From positions 5,889,001 to 5,953,000 of the forward strand of contig CM043942.1 in NCBI GenBank assembly GCA_014529385.2: 64,000 nucleotides of DNA, in the 5' to 3' direction. Under the pieces are notes generated by a model, which ran no database searches, was not told where the DNA came from, and was given only the letters and a program-made list of their open reading frames with translations. This DNA is from Adiantum capillus-veneris. Taxonomy: Eukaryota; Streptophyta; Polypodiopsida; Polypodiales; Pteridaceae. The translations under genes were made by a program, and so were the position numbers. Of the stretch, positions 25,393 through 36,480 are shown in pieces. Each line of letters opens with the position of its first letter. Within the stretch, counting starts at the first letter, position 1.

Positions 25393-26181
25393 TCAGCTTT
25401 TACCAATCATTCTGTGAAGGAGGTTCTGGCCAGTTTCCTTGGCATTCAGTGCTCCATAAACCACTTTTGTTATTAACTCACCAGGTACAATGTAGGTGGG
25501 ATTTTTGTTCCCCATCTTCACCAGGTTGTCATGGATGTAGGCAACATAATTGATCACTTTTGGCTTGCTCTTCTGCATTGCCCAGGTGAAGGTGGTGGCG
25601 ATGGCTCTAGGTGGCATTATGTACTTTTGTGGCCTCTTTGTACACATGTGGAAGTATTGATTGTAGAGATGGCTCATGATAGCCACTTTTGGGTTTGCAA
25701 TGTCTTCAAAAGTGTAGTTGCTCTTCTTTTCAGAGTACACCTTGACTTCATCTCGGTGCTTTGTCACACTATCTCCCTTGTTGGAGATGTCAAGATCGGT
25801 TGCCACCACCCTCTCTGTGATGACAATCATGGTATCCTGCTTGCCTTGCAGATCAGTGACTATGGCCACTCCATCTTCTTTGATAGTGGTTACAAATTCC
25901 CACACTCTTTTGATGTCAATCCCCGCTGGCAAAGCTTCAAAGTAGTTATGAAGGTCCAGCTTTTCCAGATAATCTCCCATCTTGCTTCTGACTGCATTTC
26001 CTTCGGTATCTTTGAACACGCCTTGGTAGATCTTCAAATCATTGGACTCTAGCAAATCATCCTGAATCCATGTGTTGGTTGGCTTGAGGGTTCCTTCTGA
26101 GACAACAAATGGCTCTACTTCTTCCAAGTAGTCTTTTATTGTCATCCTCTTCTTCTTTGCCGGTGATTTTGCGGCTGCCAT
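25393..26181 (-). pseudogene. G2 unknown ORF block, part 1: 262-codon N-terminal domain
   Basis: The ATG at 26181 begins MAAAKSPAKKKRMTIKDYLEE, with a lysine-rich stretch at residues 4-12 that could be a nuclear-localisation signal (inference). The frame stays open for 262 codons of globular, mixed-composition sequence (DLHNYFEALPAGIDIKRVWE, ITERVVATDLDISNKGDSV, FTWAMQKSKPKVINYVAYIH). It ends near a frameshift at about 25400; the next frame continues (EEEPPRAPRVATRLKYRLET). I do not recognise the fold. It starts right after the tandem palindrome array, far from pol, so expression would need splicing or an internal promoter. Together with parts 2 and 3 it spans ~3.4 kb, or roughly 1,100 codons. 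Confidence 0.7.
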
Positions 26182-29130
26182 GGATCCTGTTGCACTCAGT
26201 AGTCCGAAGTTAGCGTTTTTTCCATATCAGTTGATAAACTAAGTTCTAACTATCCAAATGACTTGAAAATTGAAAATAAAACTTAAAAGGAACTAGGGAA
26301 ACTGTGCATGTGCTCACAGTATTATTCTGGCCAAAATTTATCATTTAGACATCCTACGCGTAGAATGTCGATTTCATCAGTTTTTGGTGAAACTTGGCGG
26401 CTGGTGGCCCTTGGCCTGTGCAACATGGCTATGTGATTGCAATTGGGTTCGGGCATCAAAAAATGCATTTTTGGGCAGATTCAGGCTTTAGGCTCACAAA
26501 TTGGGTAGGATGTCCACAACAAGTGGCAAATAATATTCAAATGGGTTGAAAGTTGATATACAGGCTCCTTGCACCATGTTAATGGCCCCTATGAAGTCAA
26601 CTCTTGCACAGTAGGTCAAAATCATGCTGGAGACATCCTACGCGTAGGATGTCTTTTTCATCAAAATAGCTTGAAATTGGTTCTGTGGGTAGCTCTTGGC
26701 ATGTGGAACATGGCCCTGCTCTTGGATTTTGATTTGGACAAGAATTGGTGTTGGTAAGAGCATGTGTAGTGGTTTTGGGCTCAAAAAGTGCATCTTGGAG
26801 GTGTTGGGGGCCAAAGGTGATGGGAATGGCTTGAAACTTGATATATGGGCTTATGAAAGTGTCATAAAGAGATCTGGAACTGAAAAATATCAGCTAGGGG
26901 CCAATTTGGTCATTTAGACATCCTACGCGTAGGATGTCTATTTCATCATTTTTCATTTGTGACCCCACAGATAGCTTGGCAATGTGCTCATGAGTGTATT
27001 GTGCAAGTTTCATTTGATTTGGAAAACTTTTGGTAGGTCTATGGCCCATTATTGCCTCTATGCCCTGACTTTGCATTTTTCGATGCACATGAGGTCAATT
27101 TTTGTCCAAATGTGATGAAACTTGGTGGCTAGCTTGTACAGGCTATTCAGAAGCTGTGTGTGATAAGAGATGCTGGGGTTGGTGCCCAGAATTGGCCTTG
27201 AGACATCCTACGCGTAGGATGTCTCCTGATGAAATTTATATGGTGAGTGCTACTGGTACCTGCCCTGAGCCCCCCTGAGTCCGTTTTAAGCATTATTTCA
27301 ACAAAAAAGTCAAATTTATAGAAAGAAACTCCCTTTGTGGATTTCAGAGCCTTCGAGCCGTTTTCTGACTCTTGGAGTGCTTTTTGGCGATGAAATTTCT
27401 TGATGTTGGTCTCCATAGCTTCACGGTCCCTAGGGGATCCTTGCCATATGGTTTTTGTCGACTTGGCTTTACCGGAGCTCTGTTTGGCAATTTGTCACTC
27501 TAGAAGCACCCATGGTTGCGTTTTCATGTCTTCAATGACTTGTGGTGGTCTACCACCATAGGACTTGGTTGTTGATGGTCTAGGAAAGCCGCTCGTGAAG
27601 TTTGGTGGCAAACGGACATGCGGTTTGGCCGCGAGAGCTATTTGACGCTTTGTGTGTCTGATGCCGTTTCTGAATTTTAGTGCCGCTTCGGGTCACCGTA
27701 TGGCCATGTGGGCTATATAGACTTGTCGAGCATGTCGAGATGCTCCTACCCATGAGTTTTGGTAGCATTTGGGCGTCTTTCCGCCGATTTTCCATTTGGT
27801 GGCCTCTTGCGGGGCTCTAGGAATTAGGGTTTTTCCCGATGGTTTTCTACTGCCTTTGGTCATCCAAAAGTGATCTCCTATGCTAGGGTAAGCCGCCAAT
27901 GAAGTCTCATTGCTTTTGGGTTAGCCGTTAGGTGGTCACTTCTACCTGTAGGTCTCTACTGCCCTCTTCCCGTGTGAACCCTACGCTAGTTTTCGCGACA
28001 AAACAACAAACATGCGCGAAAAGCTCAAGGTGGTGAGCCTACCTCTCATGTCTGGAGCCTGTCGGGTGGTCGTGCGCGTTGTAGAAGCTGCTAGAAGTCC
28101 CATTCGCTCTAGGTGGCAGGAGCTCTCTCTCAAAAGGCAATAGTAGAAATGAGCTTAAAATGAAGTGAAAATTTCTTAAAATGGGGGTCCCCGAACCACT
28201 TTCCGTGAAATTTGACATGTGCTCCCAACTTCTTGCAAGATGCGGTTTAGGCTCAAAAATTTCTCGATTTGGACTCCATTTGCCCAGTTTACGAGAAATT
28301 TGACGTTTCGGTCAAAATCTGGCCAAAATACACTTTCCGCTCCATTCACATAATTGCACCTCCATTGTACCATAGGTTGTCCTATAGTCACTGATCATAC
28401 CCATATTTTTTGTTTTTCATTACGACCGTTTTTTACCTGCTTTTTGTATTTTTAAAGTTTTTCTTCCAAAAATTAAAATTAAAAGGAAAATAGAAAATTA
28501 AACCCAAAAAATCCCCAAAAATCATAATAAATCGAAAACATCATTGCAAAACACTATATACACTCACATGCAATTTTTATGGCCGGATTTCTTCGTTTTT
28601 TTTATATTTTGCCCGAAAAATGGCTATTTTTACTTGTATACACACACCTAGGGGCTTGATTTGGCATTTGGCCCCATATACTTGTAGATTTATGATGTAT
28701 AAGGGCATATGTACTTAGGTTAGTCTAGAAAATTTCGCAATCAAACGACAACCCTTTAAAATAGTCGAAAAACATGCCCTTTTTTGCTCTTTTTTCCATT
28801 GGATCCGCATTTGAAAATGCCTCCCCCCCTCCTAGCCGGAGTCCTCCCAGATGACAAGACATTGCCTCGGTGTATGTACCGTGTATGGGTGAAAACTCGT
28901 GCTAATGCTCGGCCGTGTAATGTGGCCCTATATAATGCATACTCGGTCAATGCATGGAAAAAATTAATGTTGTGCAAGAGGAGGGTATAAGCAAGATGCT
29001 TATTGGCATTCGCCGTCGAGGTTTCCTGTTTGTTGTTCATTTGGTCGGCAGATTTTCTTTGCAAGTAAAAGTTGTAACTCTATCGCTCTCTGTTTGATCG
29101 TCTTTCTTGCAAAAGTTGCTTGGTTTGCCG
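26182..29130 (-). other. G2 long non-coding spacer between pol and the 3' ORF block
   Basis: About 2.9 kb without a convincing coding frame on either strand. The part next to the 3' ORF block (26347-27224) is the tandem palindrome array. The part at 28400-28760 is very AT-rich. The part at 27400-28170 is G/T-rich on the plus strand and shows no gene. Confidence 0.7.
26347..27224. repeat. Tandem array, ~285-bp period, with a palindromic core
   Basis: A 24-bp palindrome (AGACATCCTACG followed by its exact reverse complement) lies at 26347-26370 (2 mismatches), 26631-26654, 26916-26939 and 27201-27224 (all three perfect). Spacings are 284, 285 and 285 bp. The DNA between is only weakly conserved (for example TTTCATCA right after the core, then AGCTCTTGGC-TGTG-AACATGGC at matching distances). 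A decayed half-site (GGGTAGGATGTCC, about 26504) sits halfway between the first two, suggesting a ~142-bp ancestral monomer. Confidence 0.9.
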
Positions 29131-29948
29131 CTATTGTCGATATGGCCGTGGTCGTCTCCTTGGAGAGAATTTTCGTGGCGGAATTGGCCATAGTCTTTGT
29201 CTCTGTTGCTTTCCATTTGGAGGTTTTTGTAGATTTATTGCTATTTCCGCGGTTGTCATTGTTTGGCTATTGATTGGCACCCACATAGATCCGTTTGCCA
29301 GTTTCATATGTAGTGTGTATCTGTATGCCGATGTTGCTTGTACTGAAGGGAGTTCCTTTTGCTTCGGTTTCGGGAGCCAAATGCGAGTCGCACTTAAGTT
29401 GTTGCTGAGCATTTGTTTTGGGATCCATATCTTTTTTAGTCCCTTGGTTTTTGGTTGAACTGTCTGCTTCTGTTGACTTCCTTTGTTGTATTGTGGTTTT
29501 TCTGCCATGTCACCTCTATCCTTCCACACCCATACTCGTTTTTCGTGTGTTGCTAACCTTGATCTTGGCACTGCGGTCTGTTTTGTTGGATGTTTGTAGT
29601 GAACATGGTTGGCAGTTCCCTGTTTATTGGCCATGTTGTTCTTTAGTGGCACCCATCCTTTTGGCTCTTTCTCCCTTGATTGTGTTGCTCCCAGCTGGTT
29701 CTTCCGCGGTTGCTGAACAAAGGCTACCACCTGTTGTTCTTGTGCATGCTGAATTTTGACTGCATCCGCATCCAATCTATGTGTACATTATACTCTTTTT
29801 GCCAAGGTTGTCCCAACAACATGGGGTGTTGTATGCTTTCATCCTCAACCACATAAAACTTGTGTGGATAAATATATTGATGTACTTGTACATACAATAT
29901 AGTCCAGCCCACTGTTTTTAGCGAATGTGATGTACTACTTTCCAGCAC
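29131..29948 (-). pseudogene. G2 post-integrase segment: protease-like end and W-[VIL]-P-K-rich basic protein
   Basis: The frame at 29948-29724 contains HPMLLGQPWQKEYNVHIDW, which resembles the C-terminal (ILGRPWL-type) part of a retropepsin. A second frame (29775-29131, 214 codons) overlaps it and is basic. It repeats a short motif: GWVPLKN, VWVWKD, KIWIPKQ, RIWLPKPK, MWVPINS. It ends in PRKFSPRRRPRPYRQ, an arginine-rich tail. The two are probably one frameshifted protein. The position after integrase is odd for a protease-like domain, since G2 already has a protease before RT. It could be a captured or rearranged Gag/protease piece of another element. No catalytic D-[ST]-G was found here. 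Confidence 0.5.
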
Positions 29949-30144
29949 TTGTGGAGTAGGATGTAGTTGATGTTTGGGCTTCTTCCTGTACCCTCTGTTT
30001 CTCCTTCATCCGTTGTTTTTCTTGATGGATTTGTTGAAGCATATCCTGTGTTAGTGGTATATGATATTTTTTTAATCGACACCCACTAATCCAATTTGGC
30101 ATTTCTTCACCTTCTAATGTAGCAAGCTTGACAGCTCCACTTTG

Positions 30145-31078
30145 TCATAAGTCACTAATCACAAAGGGTCTCATACCTCGCTTTTTAAGTTTCTTGGCAT
30201 GTTGTTTCAAGGTATAAACAAGTACATAATCACCTGTTTTGAACTCTTTCGTGCGCACATGCTTGTCAAAAAACTCTTTTTGTCTTCTCTTTTTAGCATA
30301 GATCGAAGCTACAACTCTCAAGCGAAGTTCATCTAGCTTTTCAAGATCATCTATTCTTGAAGAGAGATCATGCCCAATCCATTCTAAGCGTTTCGCTACT
30401 CGTAGAGTTAGAATTAAAAACTCTATGGGTAATATAGCGTTTAAACCAAACACCATGTTGTACGGTGTGGTTCCTATTGATGTTTTGTAAGCTACCCTGT
30501 ATGCCCATAGTGTTGAGTGTATACAGCTCTTGATCCTAGTCTGTTCTTGACTCTGATACAATTTTAGTCAAAACAGTGCATAGTGTTTTATTTGTGGCCT
30601 CAGCTTCTCCATTTGCCTGTGGATGATATGGAGCAGATTTTCTATGTATGACCATGAATTCCTCTAGCAGATATTTAATGACTTCATTAAGAAAATGTGT
30701 TCCTCGATCATTGACAATTTCTATTGGTAATCCGTATCGTACAAAGACATTCTCATACAAAAATTGTGCAGTGGTTCTTGCGTCTGCTTTTTGTGTTGCC
30801 TTGGCTTCCGCCCATTTTGTGAGATAGTCTGTAGCCACAATGATATATTGGGTATGGGTGCGATATGCAGGGGGTGAAATAGACCCCACAAAATCAATGC
30901 CCCATTTTGTAAATGCCCTTGCTCCCATCATTGGCCGTAGTGGCATCTCATCTCTCTTTATCGGCACCTTGGTGCACTGACATGCGTCACAACGCTTTAC
31001 AAACTCCTCAGCATCCATATGCAATGTAGGCCACCATATTCCTACGGTTAAGACAATTTTTGTCGTCTTATCGCTCAA
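30145..31078 (-). pseudogene. G2 integrase
   Basis: The frame 31078-30536 holds the zinc-finger end (CDACQC) and the catalytic core: WGIDFVGSISPPAYRTH (first D), EIVNDRGTHFLNEV (second D) and APYHPQANGEAEATNK (E). A frameshift near 30540 leads to 30561-30145 with LWAYRVAYKTSIGTTPYNMV and KTGDYVLVYTLKQHAKKLKK, the C-terminal DNA-binding part. All three DDE residues are present. Integrase joins the cDNA to host DNA. Broken by one frameshift and by damage in the zinc-finger region (31080-31540). Confidence 0.88.
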
Positions 31079-31543
31079 AAAATGGCCTCCGCTTATGCCT
31101 CCATGTGCGTGTTCTAGAATCAGCAGGTATTCACTTTCACTTGCACAAATTCTAAGTTGATTTTCCTTTCCTCACTTATAGAGTCCGTTCCCAATTAAAT
31201 TATAGTCGCGAGCCTCCAGCTCTATAGCCCTTTTTCGTGCTCTTGTTATGTTTTCAGGAAACGTCCTTGTGGTTAAGAAATCAATGATATATTGACTCCA
31301 TGCAGGTGCAATGTTTACCTAAAACAATGTCGCGTGATCCGCTGGTCATTTGGCACTACATATAGTACAATTGTTAACATAAGCATGTGTGTCAGCATAC
31401 ATAGTTGGCCAATAAACCCCTAATTGTTTCAGTCTTTGGTGTGTTTTCATTGTTGAACAATGAAATGCACAATCTTGAACATGTGATTCTTCAAGATAAC
31501 ACTCGAATTCCTATGGATTTATACATAATCGTAGAATTTGGTC

Positions 31544-32422
31544 CTAGCCTAGGTGATACAATCGTCTGGCAATCAACTGGAAGTTTTTTGTTTGTCGAAT
31601 TGCTTGTTGTTTGGATCTGTCTTCCTTGTTATCAAATCTACGTCCAAAGGAAAGAATGCTAACAATTTCCTGAGACCATGTGGGTATCATTTCAATATTG
31701 AAAAGATACGCATCAGGTATGTCATCATCTACTCCTTCAGGAGCTTCCCCGTTTTGCACTCTTGAAAGATGATCCACCCGTAGATGAGTTTTACCCTTTT
31801 TGACCACCACTGTGAAGTCAAACTCTAGCAATATAATAAACCAACATACAATTCTCCCAGTATTGCATGGTTTATTTACCAAATACGAAAGAGCTTGATG
31901 ATCTGTGAAGAACACAAATTTGTTTGCGAGCAAATAATGCCGAAATTTCTTTACAGCATAAATCATTCCTAACCCCTCTCTTTCGGTGGTTGTGTAGTTT
32001 TTTTCTGCACTATTTAATTGTAGGCTTGCATAACAAACTGGAAAATCCATTGTTCTGTCTTCAGGTTGAGCCAGAATACTCCCGATTGCATATGCAGAAG
32101 CATCAATGTGAACATGGAATATCTTTTCCCAATCTGGTGCTTTAAGTACAGGTGCTGATACAAGGTTTTCCTTTAGCTTTTGGAATGAAGTTTCACACTC
32201 CTCAGTCCAGTCGAAACTGACTAACAAACGATACAGAGGTTGTGCAATGACTGCATACATATATATGAATCTTCGATAATATCCGCAGTGTCCAATGAAG
32301 GATTGCACTTGTTTCACATTAGTACGCCTGGGCAAGTCTACTATGACTTTGATTTTATCTAGGTCAGTGGTTATGCCATTTCTTGAGATAATATGTCCTA
32401 AGATGCGGCCTTGCCTAACCAT
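31544..32422 (-). pseudogene. G2 RT thumb/connection and RNase H
   Basis: 292 open codons. The first ~65 residues are the RT thumb (LGHIISRNGITTDLDKIKVI, FIGHCGYYRRFI). RNase H follows: HVHIDASAYAIGSILAQ (first D), NYTTTEREGLGMIYAVKKF (E), VFFTDHQALSYLVNKPCN (D) and VDHLSR. The frame ends before the integrase zinc finger. RNase H removes the RNA template during cDNA synthesis. This is the longest intact enzyme piece of G2 and the best query for placing its lineage. Confidence 0.9.
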
Positions 32423-33086
32423 AAAAATGCACTTTTCCGGGTTAAAACAGATTCGATATGTTCTGCATTTCTCAAATACCTTTTATAAATGGTCTATATG
32501 TTCTTCTCGTAGAAGAGTGTGTACACAAAGATCATCCATGTATATTTCTAAGAATATTCTCAGGTATTCTTTGAACGCATGAGTCATTAACCTTTGAAAG
32601 GTAGCTGGGACATTAGTTAATCCGAAAGGCATAACTCAATACGCATATACTCCCCATTCTGTGGCAAACGTTGTTTTGTGTTGATCCTCTATTGCAATTG
32701 CCAGTTGGTTATACCCTGAAAACCCATCTAGAAAGGAATAAGTCCGTTTCCCGACCACCCTCTCAAGTACATGTTCTGTGATCGACAAGGGATAATTATC
32801 CCTTATGGTGGTTGCATTTACCTTTTTGAGGTTCACATACACTCGCAGCATTTTTTTTTTTTTTTTGGACAACCACAATGGGTGACACCCAATCTGTATG
32901 CTCGATTTCATAGATGAATTCAGCATCCATCAGCTTGTCAATCTCCTCTTTGATTCGTTTAGCAAATGTGTCATTATATGTATAAGGACGTTGTTTGCTA
33001 GGTTTGGCATCTGATTTCAAAGGAATTGTATGTTGGCATATCGATGGATCAACTCCTTTGAGGTCTTTGTAGGACCATGCGAACAC
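32423..33086 (-). pseudogene. G2 reverse transcriptase fingers and palm
   Basis: The fingers start at 33086 (MFAWSYKDLKGVDPSICQHT, INKLMDAEFIYEIEHTDWVSP-like). A slip in a 16-A tract near 32850-32866 shifts the frame, and 32926-32636 continues (LRVYVNLKKVNATTIRDNYPL, SFLDGFSGYNQLAI, TTFATEWGVYAY). The next codon is TGA where RTs have Trp or Arg before [VM]MPFGL. Past the stop the same frame reads VMPFGLTNVPATFQRLM, and the YMDD catalytic box lies at 32542-32531. Another stop follows near 32482. Confidence 0.88.
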
Positions 33087-33428
33087 ATCTTTATACTTCT
33101 TGAGAAGTTGTGTTAATTATTATTCTTCTTCAGGCTCTAAATCAGTTTGCAATATAGATCGGCTGAGGCTTTTCACCTGGTTCAGCGAGGTCTATCCGTT
33201 TTGCATTTTCCGGCCCATCGTAAGATTCCTGGTTTATTCTTTCCCTCACTGGTGGTGTCATTATGATTTTTTTGTCCTCGATGGTGAATATCCGATAGTG
33301 TGATGGTACATTCATGTTTCCTTTTTCTAACTCCTCCTTACCATCACTTTCTCCAGCAGCCGTCCATACCTCTCGTAATGACCGTTTCAGTTCTTGGTAT
33401 TTCTTTTTACGCTCCAGTTTGGTCCACG

Positions 33429-34137
33429 CTAGGTCTTTTTTTTTTCTTGTTTTGATTCTTGAGATTTTTCTAATTTTGTTTCTGTTTTAGCTTTCCGTAC
33501 TTGTTTTATTTCCTCTTGCGTTCTTTCCCTTCGAACTTTTGAGAATTTTTCTGATATTTGGTCTTTTACACAATCCTCTGCTTTGACAAGCATTAGATAC
33601 TGAGTTTTATCTTTTATCCTGAACATAGGGTTCTCTCTCATTTTGTTTTCTACTCGTTTCTTACTATAGCGTTCCTGGAGTCTAGGATGCTGATTGGAAA
33701 AATCATAAAACTTGATATTCTCTGTTTTCTCCCCACGCTCGCTTGAGCTATCTGAACACTCATTATTTGCATCGTTATTTATCTCCCAGATGCTCAGAGG
33801 AGTTATAAAACTCTTCTTGTTCTGGTGGTTCTACAATCTCATCCCCTCCTCGTATAAGGCTTACCATGTAATAGGGTAGCACATCATAGCCATCCTTATC
33901 GCAAAATTTTGTCGTTAAACTATCTGTAATGGTACAGACATCCAACATTGCTAGTATGTGTTCCCATTCCAGAGGTTCCAAGGCATCTTTAGGAAAAGGT
34001 TTCGGAATATAATCCTTGTCCTCAATAGCTCTTTCTAAGACGCATTCCTTTCTTTTTAAGCTCCCACAATGTGAAGATCCGCACATCCATAGCTCTTTTT
34101 GTTGCCCTAACCCTACTGGGAGTTCGGACCCTCCCAA
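33429..34137 (-). pseudogene. G2 protease-RT linker
   Basis: Continues the polyprotein frame after a TAA at 34146-34144: 120 codons at 34137-33775, of mixed composition (DYIPKPFPKDALEPLEWEHI, LPYYMVSLIRGGDEIVEPPE). Then a very Lys/Glu-rich stretch at 33641-33429. Such linkers between protease and RT are common in long gypsy elements. No domain recognised. Confidence 0.6.
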
Positions 34138-34143
34138 TGTAGC

Positions 34144-35751
34144 TTAATCAAACTCTTCCACTGGTGTCTGGTTCACATCTTTGTAACTATGGTCTTTTAG
34201 GTGTATTTTGGTTGTAGTCTCACCATGTCTGAGGTATATGTGATCGTAACCCCAATCTTGGACCATCTTTAATTGTCTCATGAATGGTCTTCCCAAGATG
34301 ATCTCGTAATTGTTCTTTTTGTTGAAATCGACTATTGCAAACGTATGCTCATACTCAATTCTGCACAAGGTGACAATTACTTTTTCTAAGAGTCCTAGAG
34401 GCTTTTCCATGAACCCATCTACCAATTGCAATTTCATTCTGGTAGCTCTCAAAGCCGGTTTTCCCCATTTTTTCTAGATTTCCTTGGTGGCAATAGCAAC
34501 TCCTGCTCCACTGTCAAGAATAGCTTTGGAAACTACTCCTTGGAATTCTACTGGTAGCGTGGTGTTTCCATCTTCTCCCTCGCAATATTCTCCAACCTTG
34601 TTTAAAGGTACTGGCCTAGTGTTTAGTTGAGGCTTGTCCAATTCTCTAATCCCTTCTTGAAGCTTCGAGGTGGGGTCTTTTACTCCAAATTTTTCTAAGC
34701 ATTTGCCTATGTTGGTCCACATGTTTGGTCGTAGCCTTAGGAGTTCGGTTAATGTGATTGTGCATGCCACAAGGGTGGACAATAACTCAATCAACCCTTG
34801 TGAATCCATCACTCTGTTAGAAGAAAGTCTTTGAGATGGGATTGCTCTCACCTCACACTTGGCTTCATACTCTCCTAGGTAAGAGGGTAGAGTTTTTAGC
34901 GAGTCTGGTTGGCTGTGCCCCGAACTAATTGATCCCTGGTCTCCCCCTTGTGAATGCATATCAAAGTTCATTTGTGATCTTGTCTCAAATTCTTCAATAG
35001 GAGGTAAGATCTCATTTTTCTCATTTCTCGTGCTATTCATTTGGTAACTCACCCGGTTAGCTTCGTTGGCATCACGGATTTGCTTCCACAAATCATCTAG
35101 ACCGTTACAATCCTTACCCATTTCTACCAATGTTTTGAGTTGAAAACCATCACTTGTCTCATCTGTTGTATTTGGAACTATGATAGGTTCTCTCCTAGAC
35201 TCAATGGCATTCATGAGTCTCTCCTTCGTTTCTACTTGTTTCTCTAAAGTTGGTTTGATAGGGGTTGGAGCTAGTACTTCATGCCAACTTGCAGGTTTAC
35301 CAAGCGGGTTTTCTATCAAGGATTGAGTTGTTTCAATCATCTTTCTACACATTTTCAACCTCTGTTTTTCTATTTTAGCATATGGATAAGTCATCCATCT
35401 TTGCTCTTGGGTTTGGTTGTTTTTTAGTCTGGCTTCGTAAGCTTTTAAAAGTGCGTCTAATTGCTCATTTACCTTTTCTGCCAACACTGATCCTCCTGAT
35501 CCTGCACTTTTGGATTCTGCTATTTCATTGGGTGCTATGGTTTTCGCAGTGTGTGAGCTTATACTAGCTAGATCCTCTAACCGCTCTAATCTATCCTTTG
35601 TGTGTTTTAACTCCTCGGATAGAGCCGTTTGCTCTCGTTCTCTCCTGGATTTCATATGCACCTTTCTAGCTTTCCAAATGCTTCTATGATTCTTCACTTC
35701 TGAACTTGGGGCATCGGTTTTTGGATCTTCAATTATGGGTTCGTTCGTCAT
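34144..35751 (-). pseudogene. G2 protease region with long N-terminal linker
   Basis: 425 open codons (35751-34474). The first ~380 are a charged linker without a recognised domain. The end carries SKAILDSGAGVAIATKEI, a retropepsin active-site motif (DSG). A single in-frame TAG (34476-34474), probably from TGG, interrupts it. The same frame continues at 34452-34144 through EIILGRPFMRQLKMVQDWGY, the protease C-terminal motif. Aspartic protease that would mature Gag-Pol; inactivated by one nonsense change. Confidence 0.82.
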
Positions 35752-35766
35752 TCTTTGAGCTTGGGC

Positions 35767-36342
35767 TCATGTCACTTCCTGAATAGGTATTATTGTCTCG
35801 TTTTCTGACCCTCCACTGGAAGGCACTGCTTCCAGCATGTTCAAGGTAGTTTTTGCTCCTTTGCTCGGGTTCTTACGGCAATCAGGAATTAAATGAGTAA
35901 TTCCACACTCGGTGCAATATGCATTGACTCTAATGATTTCATCATGAGGATATTCTTTTAGCCAATGGTCTCCACCACACTTGTAGCAGGGTCCCTTAGG
36001 TTGTTGAGGTGCTCCTTGAGCTCCTCTTTGTTGGTATGCATGTCTCTGCCCTCCCATGCTTCCGTTGGCTATGAACAACAATGTTCGTTCATCCAAGCTA
36101 TATCTTCCTTCTCTTGCTGCCTGTGCAGCTATTGGTGGTCCTGCACTTCCTATCATGCTCCATGGTTCTCGCGTTGAGGGTTCTTCAGGTGGATAATAGG
36201 CAAGATTTGCAGCATATCCATTGGGATCTTCATAATATTCATGCATAGGTACCAAAGCCTTCTCTTCTGGTTCGGTTACTGTTGATGTGTATCTTATGCC
36301 GATTGGTCGTAATCCTGATAGGGGTGGTTGCTGCCCCAACAC
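35767..36342 (-). pseudogene. G2 nucleocapsid region with paired zinc knuckles
   Basis: 191 open codons. CYKCGGDHWLKEYP is a CX2CX4H knuckle with Tyr in place of the last Cys. CTECGITHLIPDC follows 13 residues later and is a CX2CX3HX4C knuckle. The frame is continuous with Gag upstream through two stops near 36481 and 36427, and with the protease region downstream through a TGA at 35769-35767. Nucleocapsid binds genomic RNA. Two knuckles, one damaged, differ from the single knuckle of G1. Confidence 0.82.
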
Positions 36343-36480
36343 TGGTTGTGGTCTTTCTACACCTACTTGATACCTAGGTATCGGTGGAAGTTGAGGAGAT
36401 GCTACCTGAGCCTGGGGAGCATAAGGTCATTCTTTCACATACCCCTTGTTATAATAACATTCCTCCGTCCCATGGTTTGT

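Noticed and set aside
23608-25553. Plus-strand frames opposite the G2 3' ORF block
   Set aside because: Serine- and cysteine-rich shadows of the Glu/Lys-rich coiled-coil frames on the minus strand.
26347-27224. CRISPR array or bacterial operator array
   Set aside because: Regular 285-bp spacing with drifting homologous spacers inside a plant LTR element is a tandem repeat, and no bacterial sequence is present.
29120-29759. Plus-strand frames with hydrophobic segments at 29120-29458 and 29418-29759
   Set aside because: They are antisense to the W-P-K-rich frame. Hydrophobicity comes from complementing Lys/Gln codons, and the starts have no support.
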